39,424 nt of DNA from Pseudomonadota bacterium (GTDB lineage Bacteria; Desulfobacterota; SM23-61), in assembly GCA_018819135.1 (NCBI GenBank), contig JAHJQK010000123.1:1-39424 (forward strand), written 5' to 3'. The notes beneath the pieces are model-generated. The model did not search any database and was not told the origin of the DNA. It was given only the letters and a program-made list of their open reading frames with translations. How positions within the stretch are numbered: position 1 is the first letter of the stretch; every line of letters begins with the position of its first letter. Both the position numbers and the translations under genes were made by a program. Below, in pieces: positions 24,864-32,567 of this stretch.

Positions 24864-25696
24864 CGATCTCCTCCTTTGGCCCGGGCTTCTTTCACCTTCT
24901 GATTCATCTTCTGGACTTCTTCCATGAATTCCGGTTGCTCAATCTGCAGGAAGTCCCCCACGGGAATTTTCCCCTGCGCCTCGATCTCTATCCACTTGGC
25001 TGGGTCGTCGACCGGCACGCAGTTGTCCTTCAGCCACTGCAGGTTGAATTGGGGGGCGCCGGATCCATGGATGTATCTTCCGGTCTGCACCGGACACTGG
25101 GAAACAACCTCTACAAAGGAAAAGCCCTTATGGGTCAAAGCCTTTTTAAAGGTTCGGGTGAGGGCCTTAGGATGGGCTGTGGAGCAGCGGCTGACCATGG
25201 TGGCCCCCGCCGCGACAGCGACCTTGCAGCCGTCCAGCGGTTTTTCGAGGTTGCCGTAAGGGGTGGTCTGGGTCCTCGACCCCACCGGCGTGCTGGGAGC
25301 GACCTGCCCGCCGGTCATGGCATAGATTTGATTGTTGACCACAACGACAGTCATTTCGATGTTGCGGCGGGCGGCGTGGAGCAAGTGGAGCCCCCCGATA
25401 GCCAGACCGTCCCCGTCTCCCGTGAAGACGACGACCTTGCGGGAAGGCCGAGTGGCTTTCAGCCCGATGGCGGCGGGGATGGCGCGGCCGTGAAGAACTT
25501 TGAGGACATCGGCGTGGATGTAAACGGGGATCCAGGCGCTGCAGCCGATGCCGGCGGCTAGGGCCAGATCGTTGATAATTCCCAGGTCATCCACGGCTTC
25601 CAGGAAGGCCTGGATAATCATTCCGTCGCCGCAGCCTGGACAAAAGAGGAAAGGAAGAAAATTCTTCCTGAGGTATTTTTCGCCGAGTGGATTCAT
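24860..25696 (-). CDS. korB: 2-oxoacid:ferredoxin oxidoreductase, beta subunit (TPP-binding)
   Basis: The 278-residue beta subunit binds thiamine diphosphate: FCPGCGDGMIIQAF at the N-terminus, and the TPP motif GDGDGLAIGG followed about 25-30 residues later by NNQIYAMTGGQ. The C-terminus has QCPVQTG, typical of the KGOR branch. The residue pattern points to 2-oxoglutarate or a branched 2-oxoacid rather than pyruvate, but this is not decisive. It overlaps korA and korD by four bases each. Confidence 0.93.
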   Translation of the reverse strand: MNPLGEKYLRKNFLPFLFCPGCGDGMIIQAFLEAVDDLGIINDLALAAGIGCSAWIPVYIHADVLKVLHGRAIPAAIGLKATRPSRKVVVFTGDGDGLAIGGLHLLHAARRNIEMTVVVVNNQIYAMTGGQVAPSTPVGSRTQTTPYGNLEKPLDGCKVAVAAGATMVSRCSTAHPKALTRTFKKALTHKGFSFVEVVSQCPVQTGRYIHGSGAPQFNLQWLKDNCVPVDDPAKWIEIEAQGKIPVGDFLQIEQPEFMEEVQKMNQKVKEARAKGGDR

Positions 25697-26829
25697 CGTT
25701 TCTCCTCCAGGAACCGCAGGAACTCCTGCGGCTGCGGGTAGATGCCTCCTATTTTTGAGAACAACTCAATCGGGATGTCCTCCCGCCGGATGACCCTCCG
25801 GACCTCATTGACAAGCATTCCGAGGTTCATCTCCGCCACGACAATGCGCTTGGCTCCCTCCAGTTTACTGCGGAGAAGATCGTCGGGGAACGGCCATATG
25901 GTTTTCACTTCCACCGACCGAAGCGCGAGGCCTTTTCCCCGGGCCATATCGACGGCGCTCCGCGCCGACCGGCACACGGAGCCAAAGGAAACAAAGGCAA
26001 TCTCCGCCCTTTCGTCTCCATAGGTGCGGACCTCGGCGAATTCGGCAATGTGGGCTTCTACTTTCCGCGTGATGCGCTGGATAAACACCTCGGCTTCCCT
26101 GGCATTTCCCCGGTTACCGGAGAGGCTCTTGGCCTGGGAGATCACGGGGATTTTATAACCCGTGTTGAAGGCCGGCATAGGCGGGACGTCATCCTCTCCC
26201 GCCTGGAAGGGGACAAACTCTTCCATGGGAACCGTGGGCTTCTTCCGCTCGACGATCTCCAATTGGTCCGGATCCGGGATAATAACCTTTTCCCGGATAT
26301 GGGCGACGACTTCATCCGAGAGAATAATGACGGGAATCCGAAACCGTTCGGCCAGGTTGAAGGCCCGGATCGTGTGGTCGAACATTTCCTGGGATGTGGA
26401 TGGGCAAAGGGTGATGAGGGAATAGTCTCCATTGGAGCCGTAGCGGGCCTGGTAGAGGTCCCCCTGGGCCGTCGAGGTAGACTGGCCCGAAGCAGGCCCC
26501 CCCCTCTGTACATTGACGATGACACACGGAGATTCAACACTGGCGGCCAGTCCAACTCCTTCCTGCATAAGGCAGAAGCCGGGCCCGCTCGTGGCGGTCA
26601 TCGCCTTAGCCCCGCCCCAGGAGGCCCCGACCACGGCGACAATGGCCGCGATTTCATCCTCCGCCTGGAGGCAAAAGCCATCGACCAGCGGCAGCCGCCG
26701 AGCCATCCCTTCCAGGATCTCGCTGGCCGGCGTGATTGGGTAGCCGGCGAAAAAACGGCAGCCCGCCAGGATGGCCGCTTCCACGCAGGCCTCGTTTCCT
26801 TGCATCACCTTGATGCGTCCTTTTTTCAT
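25693..26829 (-). CDS. korA: 2-oxoacid:ferredoxin oxidoreductase, alpha subunit
   Basis: The 378-residue alpha subunit carries the pyrimidine-binding region and transketolase C-terminal domain. Visible signatures are GNEACVEAAILAGCRFFAGY with PITPASEI, the SGPGFCLMQEGVGLA motif, and NVQRGGPASGQST, which is typical of KGOR/VOR-type alpha subunits. It leads the operon korA-korB-korD-korC, preceded by AAGGA and a promoter at 26892-26921. The operon reads richer in G and C than the accessory region to its right (by eye, not counted). The likely role is the ferredoxin-linked 2-oxoacid step of anaerobic carbon or amino-acid metabolism. Confidence 0.93.
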   Translation of the reverse strand: MKKGRIKVMQGNEACVEAAILAGCRFFAGYPITPASEILEGMARRLPLVDGFCLQAEDEIAAIVAVVGASWGGAKAMTATSGPGFCLMQEGVGLAASVESPCVIVNVQRGGPASGQSTSTAQGDLYQARYGSNGDYSLITLCPSTSQEMFDHTIRAFNLAERFRIPVIILSDEVVAHIREKVIIPDPDQLEIVERKKPTVPMEEFVPFQAGEDDVPPMPAFNTGYKIPVISQAKSLSGNRGNAREAEVFIQRITRKVEAHIAEFAEVRTYGDERAEIAFVSFGSVCRSARSAVDMARGKGLALRSVEVKTIWPFPDDLLRSKLEGAKRIVVAEMNLGMLVNEVRRVIRREDIPIELFSKIGGIYPQPQEFLRFLEEKR

Positions 26830-26891
26830 GGCTTCCTTTCTTTCTGTTCTTTTAAGGAGTTTTCCGATAAATCCCTCGAGTTTCTTCTTCT

Positions 26892-26921
26892 ATAATAGGC
26901 TTGATCATGGCCTTCTTTCAA
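26892..26921 (-). promoter_or_regulatory. Promoter of the kor operon
   Basis: TTGAAA (26916-26921), an 18-base spacer, and TATTAT (26892-26897). Confidence 0.6.
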
Positions 26922-27112
26922 GAAAAAATTCCCCCTTCTTTCCCGGGTTCAAGGAAGAAAGATGGCCGGGGGTCTAACAATTTTAATGGTGAATTCGCGT
27001 AATGAAAAAAATTAAAGGTAAGATTTTTAGGTTGGGCGACGAGGTTCGTGTTCCCTGGCCAGGTTGTTTTAGCTTGTGATTCCCACTCTCCTTGTTATGG
27101 CGCCCTTGCGGT

Positions 27113-27523
27113 TCAGTTATCCTTCGGCCTCCCCTGCCTGGATGTCGGAGTAAAGGGGATAAAAAAAATTTTAAGCAACGTTCCCTCGCCCTTATGGTCA
27201 AGATGCCTTTTCAAGACGCTCCGCAACCCAGACTTGTGCCCCTGGCGCTTGTGACGGCGGTTGAAACTGACCACATACCCGGTCAGCAATCTCCTCATCA
27301 AAGTGGCGAGGGGAACTTCGCCCCTCCGCAAAAGAAAGTGAGCATGATTCGGTAGAAATGCCCAGGCATAGCATCCCGTCTTTGTTTCCAGCAGAAGCTT
27401 ACCCAACCGTTCAAGAAGATTCTCTCGATCGTGATTATCCCTAAAGATCTTTCGGCGTTCAATACCCCTGATGATAATATGATGAATAACTCCCGGAGCG
27501 TCAAGGCGAGCTAATCTCGGCAT
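27113..27523 (-). pseudogene. RAYT (REP-associated Y1 transposase), C-terminally truncated
   Basis: The N-terminal part is a clear TnpA-REP/IS200-like transposase: PRLARLDAPGVIHHIIIRG, the HUH motif in PNHAHFLL, and the region of the catalytic Tyr in GYVVSFNRRHKRQG. The family then continues with an LFQNRYKS-type segment and LVRYIHLNPLRA; here the sequence after RQG is unrelated and ends, leaving about 136 residues instead of over 200. I start it at ATG 27523, preceded by GAAGGG. It should be inactive. Another piece of this family, covering the missing kind of C-terminal segment, lies at 37441-37553. Confidence 0.78.
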
Positions 27524-27672
27524 AGTCCCTTCTTTATCAGCCGATCCCCTCTGTGTCAATTGAATTATTTAAGGGCGTCCCCATTTACACAAGTCGGACC
27601 AAACGAGCCCTAAAGGGGATTTTATAACCGCCCCAAAGTATGAAGAGTGGCCAACGATCAAATCAAAATGTC

Positions 27673-27777
27673 TTAAAGATTATTGATTTGTCTGATAATC
27701 GCGACGCTCCCGCTTATGCCTAATCGATCGGCTCCAGCCTCGATCATTTGGGCAAGTTGTTTTCTGGTAAGGTTCAT
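27673..27777 (-). pseudogene. DeoC-like C-terminal fragment (34 codons)
   Basis: The short frame contains MIEAGADRLGISGSVAI, which looks like the C-terminal phosphate-binding turn of deoxyribose-phosphate aldolase (IEAGADRIGTSSGVAI in the family). The rest of the enzyme is missing. Oddly, GAGGAG sits five bases before an ATG, so the fragment may still be translated. I regard it as a decayed gene remnant; a new small gene is possible. Confidence 0.5.
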
Positions 27778-27830
27778 TTTATCTCCTCATTCCGTCTACG
27801 GCATTTTTTCTTCAGTTTTAAATTCTGACA

Positions 27831-27938
27831 TTACGGCTTCTTCATCCTTTCCAGGGCCTTCCCAAAATAGTCCTCTAATTGCTTCTCGGTTAAGAACTCC
27901 GGCGTCGTATCCGGAATGCCCATGTAGAAAACCGTCAT
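27831..27938 (-). CDS. Small ORF of unknown function (35 codons)
   Basis: This frame encodes a protein-like peptide (FYMGIPDTTPEFLTEKQLED and then YFGKALERMKKP), acidic then basic, probably helical at the end. In the same frame, sequence stays open about 17 codons upstream (KNFGDDEQEKPD) without a start. I do not recognise it. It precedes the DeoC-like fragment on the same strand and may be another gene tail. Support is weak. Confidence 0.3.
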   Translation of the reverse strand: MTVFYMGIPDTTPEFLTEKQLEDYFGKALERMKKP

Positions 27939-28021
27939 GTCTGGCTTTTCCTGTTCATCGTCACCAAAGTTTTTAAAATCATTTCTTTTTCACGAAAGCT
28001 GATTATAAAAGGAAAAGGCAA

Positions 28022-28216
28022 GTGCCGCCAAATCTTCAAATCAATGTGAATTTGCGGTTGAATATGCCACCCCATATTATGCCTGATCAAATACCGGCAC
28101 AGGCTCAGCAGATTTGTCAACAGATCCTTAACCAGATCGGGCAAAGCATTCAACAACTGGTGCAGCAAGAAGTTAGAAGGCAATCTCCCGAGGTTGGGAT
28201 TGATATAAGGGTATAA
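28022..28216 (+). CDS. Gln-rich microprotein, first of a pair
   Basis: A GTG start preceded by AAAGGA opens a 64-residue protein. It begins with a strand-like INVNLRLNMPPH and continues with a Gln-rich amphipathic helix (QAQQICQQILNQIGQSIQQL, about 29-48) and a charged tail. No signal peptide or known domain is visible. It lies 38 bases before a second small gene whose N-terminus has a similar VNL-K/R-(x)-MP pattern, and a strong terminator follows that gene, so the two form a likely operon. Function unknown. An overlapping frame on the other strand is judged a shadow. Confidence 0.55.
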   Translation: MPPNLQINVNLRLNMPPHIMPDQIPAQAQQICQQILNQIGQSIQQLVQQEVRRQSPEVGIDIRV

Positions 28217-28254
28217 GGCGGCAAATGGGAAGAATATAAGGAGGAGGTGAAGTC

Positions 28255-28470
28255 ATGAATGAGGCGAATGTAGCGGTAAGTGTTAATTTAAAAATAATGC
28301 CGTTCGGGTGTGCCGCAATCGAATTCAAAACCGAAGAAAAAGAGATAGTGGAAAGGAGGAAAGGATCTCCGATATATTCTGAACCGAGGACAACTATCCC
28401 GAACATGGTCAAAATTGCTTTCAATGGGGATGATTACATAGTGCCCAAGACCACAAACGGGTCCCTATAA
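28255..28470 (+). CDS. Microprotein, second of a pair
   Basis: A very strong ribosome binding site (AAGGAGGAGGTG) precedes this 71-residue frame. The N-terminal VAVSVNLKIMPFGCAAIEF resembles the start of the upstream microprotein, and the rest (SPIYSEPRTTIPNMVKIAFN, then DDYIVPKTTNGSL) looks like a small beta-rich fold. There is no signal peptide, membrane helix or Cys pair. A terminator follows within 40 bases. The upstream partner and the strong translation signal argue that it is real and well expressed. I do not recognise the family. Confidence 0.65.
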   Translation: MNEANVAVSVNLKIMPFGCAAIEFKTEEKEIVERRKGSPIYSEPRTTIPNMVKIAFNGDDYIVPKTTNGSL

Positions 28471-28506
28471 GCCTATTCCTGTCGAGTGCTAACACTCTTT
28501 TATCAT

Positions 28507-28538
28507 GAAAAAGCCCAAACAAAAATTTGGGCTTTTTC
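28507..28538 (+). terminator. Intrinsic terminator after the microprotein pair
   Basis: AAAAAGCCCAAA and TTTGGGCTTTTT form a perfect stem with a short AT loop. Its flanking A and T runs could make it work in both directions. Confidence 0.88.
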
Positions 28539-28965
28539 ATTGCATTTGCTCTTATTATTAAAAAACACGCATATATTGGGGGTGCGTCTCAACATTCGGC
28601 AAGTTGAATGTTGGGACCTGACCCCGCGTCTCATTCTTCAACCTTTATATTTTCATCCCCCGGATGATGTCCTGCCATATTTAGGCAGGGGAAACCCCAA
28701 AAGATCTATCAAGTAGAAGATCCAGTTTTCTCTCTTTCCTTGCCCTCAAAAGATTTTCCATTCAAAAAACAAGTATGCTGTCCCCGGAATTTCCAATTCG
28801 AAAAAAGGAGGGGAAGGATTAAAGGTGTTAATTTTCCACTACGTCCCCAATCCACAGCTTCCCCCCTCAAGGCGTATCGTTGTAAAGAATCTTCCTCACT
28901 GGAGCACTGAAGTGGTTTGATTTGAAATGGATAGGAAAAAGGAACCCGAGCTGCGGAGGCCTAAA
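28539..28965. other. Gene-free stretch with repeat-like pieces
   Basis: I see no gene. CAACATTC (28590-28597) and GAATGTTG (28605-28612) form a small hairpin followed by GGGACCTGACCCC. At about 28780 the string GTCCCCGGAAT appears, repeated near 31330 at the broken end of a cytochrome gene. These look like traces of REP-type or IS-linked sequence. Confidence 0.45.
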
Positions 28966-29325
28966 TTATTTTTTAGAGTTCAAAATTTTCTCCACCAAAC
29001 TCTTTATCTTCGATAGGTCGAAGGGTTTTGCCAGAAAAGCATCTGCCCCGGATTGTGTAAAAAAGGCCTCTTCCACTCCGAATCCAGATATTATCAAAAT
29101 AGATAATCTGGGGTTTCCCATCTTTAATTTCTTTAATAAATCGATATCATCCATTCTGGGCGTCGTATAATCTGTCACGACTAAATCGTATCTCTTTTCC
29201 TTCACCTGCTTCATTGCCATCTCGCCATCTTCAACGGTATCCACCTCATATCCACTTAAAAGAAAGAATTTGGATAAGAGATCTCTTAATTCCTTATGAT
29301 CATCGACAACTAAAATTCTTTTCAT
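28966..29325 (-). CDS. Single-domain response regulator (CheY-like)
   Basis: This 119-residue protein is a receiver domain alone: acidic pair Asp8-Asp9, phosphoacceptor Asp52 in VVTDYTTPR, switch Ser80 in IISGF and Lys100 in AKPF. With no output domain it must act by binding a partner or relay phosphate. No histidine kinase is adjacent. It is divergent from an XRE regulator, and the shared intergenic region carries a duplicated inverted repeat, so that regulator may control it. Confidence 0.9.
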   Translation of the reverse strand: MKRILVVDDHKELRDLLSKFFLLSGYEVDTVEDGEMAMKQVKEKRYDLVVTDYTTPRMDDIDLLKKLKMGNPRLSILIISGFGVEEAFFTQSGADAFLAKPFDLSKIKSLVEKILNSKK

Positions 29326-29352
29326 TTTGTTAAATCCATCTAATGTAAAAGT

Positions 29353-29411
29353 TTGTAGAATATTTTATATAATTACAACCGTTAATTGTAAAAGTCAAGA
29401 ATAAAATACAA
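29353..29411. promoter_or_regulatory. Duplicated TTGTA-N16-TACAA operator-like site
   Basis: Two inverted pairs of identical geometry occupy the divergent intergenic region: TTGTA 29353-29357 with TACAA 29374-29378, and TTGTA 29386-29390 with TACAA 29407-29411. They are 33 bases apart, about three helical turns, which suits cooperative binding by a dimeric helix-turn-helix protein. Confidence 0.55.
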
Positions 29412-29486
29412 CCATAGGTTTATAGACATTCCATCCCTGTCAATTAAATTATAAATGGTGAATAAAATCGTTTAGGATTATTTATT

Positions 29487-29897
29487 ATGATAAAAAACCA
29501 TAAGGAAGTAGGCGCCGAGATTAAAAGAATTCGAAAGTCTTTAAGGATGTCTCAGATGAAGTTAGCTGAAGAGGTTGGGGTTTCGTTTCAGCAAATCCAA
29601 AAATATGAAAAAGGGATCAATAAAATTTCCGTAGAAATGATCCAGCAAATAGCGAAGGCATTAGGGATTCCAGTGAACACATTTTTTGAGAAAGAAAAAC
29701 TTTTAATTATATCAGAAATTCCCGGTAAATATTACTCCAAAAGAAAGAATTTGATGGATGAAGCTCCCTTAGCATTGAACCGAGAGGAAATGGCTCTACT
29801 CAAGCTTTTTCAAAAAGTCGAAAATAGGAAAATAAGGGAGAGTCTGATGACGCAATTGAGCGGAATCATAGAATTAGAGAGACGAGGGAAAAGTTGA
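29487..29897 (+). CDS. XRE-family transcriptional regulator
   Basis: Residues about 9-63 form a lambda-repressor-like helix-turn-helix (IKRIRKSLRMSQMKLAEEVG, then FQQIQKYEKGINKIS). The remaining 70 residues (about 68-136) are helical and charged, probably for dimerisation, and match no sensor domain I know. At 136 residues it resembles small regulators near mobile elements. It is divergent from the CheY-like gene across the duplicated inverted repeat, so autoregulation is likely. A MITE-like element begins about 20 bases after the stop. The ribosome binding site is weak (AGGATT). Confidence 0.87.
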   Translation: MIKNHKEVGAEIKRIRKSLRMSQMKLAEEVGVSFQQIQKYEKGINKISVEMIQQIAKALGIPVNTFFEKEKLLIISEIPGKYYSKRKNLMDEAPLALNREEMALLKLFQKVENRKIRESLMTQLSGIIELERRGKS

Positions 29898-29918
29898 CCT
29901 GGAAACAATTATTTCATT

Positions 29919-30128
29919 AGTAGAGACTGTTACGATAAAAACAAATTCCCTTTTAAATTCTGTAAGGTGATCCAGATTTTTGATGGGCACAATAAAACAA
30001 AAATTTGCTCTAATCTGGAACCAAAATTTTGCGGGCAAAAATCATAACTCATTGAAAAAAGACAAATCTTTTTTTTAGTATTATTTTTTGGGACCAATTT
30101 TCCGTTTTTTTTCGTAACAGTCTCTAGT
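29919..30128. mobile_element. 210-bp MITE-like element
   Basis: The ends are AGTAGAGACTGTTACGA (29919-29935) and the complement of 30112-30128 (ACTAGAGACTGTTACGA), matching at 16 of 17 bases, followed by A-rich runs. An inner imperfect inverted repeat carries TCCAGATT and AATCTGGA. No transposase is encoded, so movement would need one elsewhere. Confidence 0.7.
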
Positions 30129-30299
30129 AAAAAAAAGAAAAGGGGCTTGAAAATTAGACGGGGTTCTGCATGATCTATTTTTTGCTTTTTCGGCCAAAGG
30201 GGCAAACTGCCATACAAATTCCACACACACTACCTTTTCTTCTTAATCACAGGCAGGTAACACTCTCTGGTCGGTATTATTCTACGGGGCAGGTCAGGG

Positions 30300-30470
30300 G
30301 GATCGACCTTCCCCGACCAAGTCGGGGACAGGCTCCGATCTTCTGGATCAACCGGGCCCAGTTTTTCCGGTATTCCTTCGAACTTTTATCGGCTTCCAGG
30401 ATGCAGGGGACCCGTTCGTCTGAGGGTTCTGCGAGATATCGTAACGGACCCATCGGAACTACGTTCCCTC
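30300..30470 (-). pseudogene. Degenerate transposase fragment
   Basis: On the minus strand one frame reads PCILEADKSSKEYRKNWARL followed by IQKI, resembling the conserved KxxWARLIQKIYEVDPLxCP region of IS91-like and related zinc-binding transposases. The zinc-ligand part that should follow is lost. No start or other domain remains. The plus-strand frame across 30170-30529 is a shadow. Confidence 0.5.
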
Positions 30471-30555
30471 AATTTCCCCTAATCATTTGGTTGAGGTTTT
30501 TTGGTGTTGATAATTGCCATTTGGCATGATAAATTGGCAATTAATAGGAGGAGGT

Positions 30556-30819
30556 ATGAAAACAATACTGGATCGTTTCGGACGGGTAGTGGTTCCTAAA
30601 GAAATCCGGGACAGACTTGGATTAAAGCCGGGGGCCGAGATAGAGATTGATGAAAACGGAAGTGAGGTTGTACTGAAACCCGTAGAGCACGAAACTCCGC
30701 TCAAACTGGAAGATGGTGTGCTCGTTTTTACGGGGATCGCAACGGCTGATCTCATAGAAGCAATCCGTAAGCATCGCCAGGGCCGTCTGCTGAAAATCAG
30801 CTCTGGAAAAAAGCCATGA
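30556..30819 (+). CDS. vapB: VapB-type antitoxin, AbrB/SpoVT fold
   Basis: Residues 1-45 match the AbrB/SpoVT fold: MKTILDRFGRVVVPKEIRDR, then LKPGAEIEI and VVLKPVE. The C-terminal 40 residues (IATADLIEAIRKHRQGRLL) would bind the toxin. I chose ATG 30556, giving 87 residues, because GGAGGAGG lies just upstream; the longer frame to 30514 has no ribosome binding site. Its stop overlaps the toxin start in an ATGA. Unlike the pair at 2779, this one is intact. Confidence 0.88.
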   Translation: MKTILDRFGRVVVPKEIRDRLGLKPGAEIEIDENGSEVVLKPVEHETPLKLEDGVLVFTGIATADLIEAIRKHRQGRLLKISSGKKP

Positions 30820-31250
30820 AAATCCTGTTCGACACCTCCGTTCTCGTCGCCGCGCTGGTGCAGCCCCATCCTTTACACCATCGTGCTCTTTCTTGGTTCA
30901 GGAAGGCTAGGGCAGGAGAATTCGAGCTTATCGTATCTTCCCATACCATCGCGGAAATGTATGCCGTTTTATCAACGCTGCCGGTGAGTCCGAGAATTAC
31001 CCCCGGACTGGCATGGCAACTGATTCATGAAAATGTTGAACCTGTTGCGTCGGTAATATCACTTTCTTCGTCTGATTATTTTGCGACCATAAAGCGCATG
31101 AGCGACCTTGGCATCTCCGGGGGGGCGGTATATGATGCGCTGATTGTGAAGACAGCACAGAAGTCTGTAGTTGATCGGGTGCTGACTCTCAATGTGAATG
31201 ACTTTAAGCGCATATGGCCCGAGGGTGAAAAACGGATCGCTGCACCCTAA
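30816..31250 (+). CDS. vapC: VapC-type PIN-domain toxin
   Basis: This 144-residue PIN protein should be a Mg-dependent endoribonuclease that cuts tRNA or rRNA when freed from VapB. The acidic residues are in place: Asp6 in LFDTSVLVAAL, Glu near 47 in HTIAEMYAVL, Asp near 115 in GAVYDALIVKTA, and a late Asn/Asp pair in TLNVNDFKRI. The length is normal. It is coupled to VapB by an ATGA overlap, and the pair lies between transposase debris and a broken cytochrome gene, the usual accessory setting. Confidence 0.9.
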   Translation: MKILFDTSVLVAALVQPHPLHHRALSWFRKARAGEFELIVSSHTIAEMYAVLSTLPVSPRITPGLAWQLIHENVEPVASVISLSSSDYFATIKRMSDLGISGGAVYDALIVKTAQKSVVDRVLTLNVNDFKRIWPEGEKRIAAP

Positions 31251-31321
31251 TGAGAAAATCCTTGGCGGGTTGTTGAAATTAATATCCGGGTGACCGGCCA
31301 ACCAGAGGTAATAGAAATTGG

Positions 31322-31930
31322 TATTGTGTCCCCGGAATCCATGTCAATCTGGCAGGATTTACTATGGTGGCTATCTCAAAACCCGGGATTGCCTTGACAT
31401 GGTTGCTTCCCGGTCCATGACATGCCTCACACGCTATCCCCGGCTCCTTAAAGGTCTTTTTAACAGGTCAACCCCGGTTGCGTGACAGCCCGCGCACTCC
31501 TTAAACCACGACCTTTTCTGTGGATACTCAACCCACCTGTTAGTTGAGACATGATAGGCAGCGGGAAGCACTTCGTAATCATCCCCTTTTTTTTCAAGTA
31601 CTGCTGCTTCCACTGGCTGCCGATTGTATAATCCACATCATCCTTCTTGAATGTCCTGACTTTGCTTGGAGATTTGAAATACCCGATAATAACTTGCGGG
31701 TTTGCCTTTACATCCTGCATTATCCTTGAATGAAGTGTTGTGGTCCATTCGAGATACTTTCTTTCATGGCACTTTTTACATTCCATAGACCCTACATATG
31801 CCGCGTCCACCATGTTTTTGAACTTGCCCTCCGGCACATCTTTATGTCTGAGCATAATGGCGGTAATAATCACGACTGCAATAGTAACAGCAAAGACTCC
31901 TCCGATTATCAGAGGGGTTAGTTTTTTCAT
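31322..31930 (-). pseudogene. Multiheme cytochrome c, frameshifted
   Basis: The first frame (31460-31930, 156 codons) starts with a membrane anchor and YVGSMECKKCHERKYLEW, then VDYTIGSQWKQQYLKKKG, typical of deltaproteobacterial multiheme cytochromes. After an A8-G4 run the frame shifts; in the next frame DDYEVLPAAYHVSTNRWVEY leads to KECAGCHATGVDL. A second shift in an A5 run restores FKEPGIACEACHGPGSNHVK. One base added in each run would rejoin all three CxxCH heme sites. The sequence then leaves the family after IVNPARL at a GTCCCCGGAAT-type repeat, so the 3' end is also lost. AAGGAGG precedes the start. It should be non-functional unless the shifts are errors. Confidence 0.8.
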
Positions 31931-31958
31931 ATAATTTCCTCCTTCTTTTCCTTAATTA

Positions 31959-32501
31959 ATGGGAACTGCACACAAATTTGGGGATGATATCAATACGGAT
32001 TATATCATTGCATCTAAAAGGAAAAGAGATACCGTCAATCCCCAAAAATTGGCGCGCTTCTTGATGGAGGACATTTGCCCGGGCTTTGGAGAGATGGTGC
32101 AGCCCGGTGATTTTCTCGTCGCCGGGGAAAATTATGGTTGCGGTTCGGCCATGGAAATCGCCCCGTTCGTGGTTCTGGGAGCAGGAATCAAAGCTGTCTT
32201 GGCTAAGTCTTTTGCCAGAACCTTTTTCCGCAATGCCCTCAATCCTGGCCTCTTGTTTATCACCTGCGATACGGATCGAATCAATCCTGGAGATCACCTG
32301 GAAGTAGATTTTGAGGGCGGAATGATAAGGAACCTAACGCAAAAAACCCAGATTCCCTTCCCGCCCTTGCCGGACTTGTTGAAAAAGATCATCCGCTCCG
32401 GAGGCATCGTCCCCTTCCTGGAAAGCCCGGAAGGGAAAGCCGTCCTTTCTTCTCTACAAAAGAAAACGCCCGCGCGGAATACAGCAAATAAATTGCGCTA
32501 A
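31959..32501 (+). CDS. leuD: 3-isopropylmalate dehydratase small subunit-like
   Basis: This 180-residue protein is the swivel-domain subunit of an isopropylmalate or homoaconitate dehydratase. Signatures are AHKFGDDINTDYIIASKRKR, NYGCGSAMEIAPFVVLGAG and AKSFARTFFRNALNPGL. The family has GCGSSRE at the substrate loop; here it is GCGSAME, with Arg replaced by Met, so substrate handling may differ. No large subunit lies within the window, and I see no ribosome binding site before the ATG. The last 30 residues are longer and more basic than in standard LeuD. It may serve a related hydro-lyase instead of leucine synthesis. Confidence 0.82.
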   Translation: MGTAHKFGDDINTDYIIASKRKRDTVNPQKLARFLMEDICPGFGEMVQPGDFLVAGENYGCGSAMEIAPFVVLGAGIKAVLAKSFARTFFRNALNPGLLFITCDTDRINPGDHLEVDFEGGMIRNLTQKTQIPFPPLPDLLKKIIRSGGIVPFLESPEGKAVLSSLQKKTPARNTANKLR

Positions 32502-32567
32502 AGTCCTAAATTAAATGGAGTTCCTTTCTTCAAAGGCCGATTCACTCAGTATTCCCGGTGCGGGAGG

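Noticed and set aside
26983-27201. 72-codon open frame downstream of the RAYT fragment
   Set aside because: It overlaps the transposase remnant in another frame and has protein-unlike composition.
28487-28500. GAGTGCTAACACTC as a CIRCE-type heat-shock operator
   Set aside because: CIRCE needs TTAGCACTC and GAGTGCTAA nine bases apart; this is only a short hairpin after a gene.
30170-30529. 119-codon open frame on the plus strand
   Set aside because: The transposase-like sequence lies on the opposite strand; this frame is its shadow.
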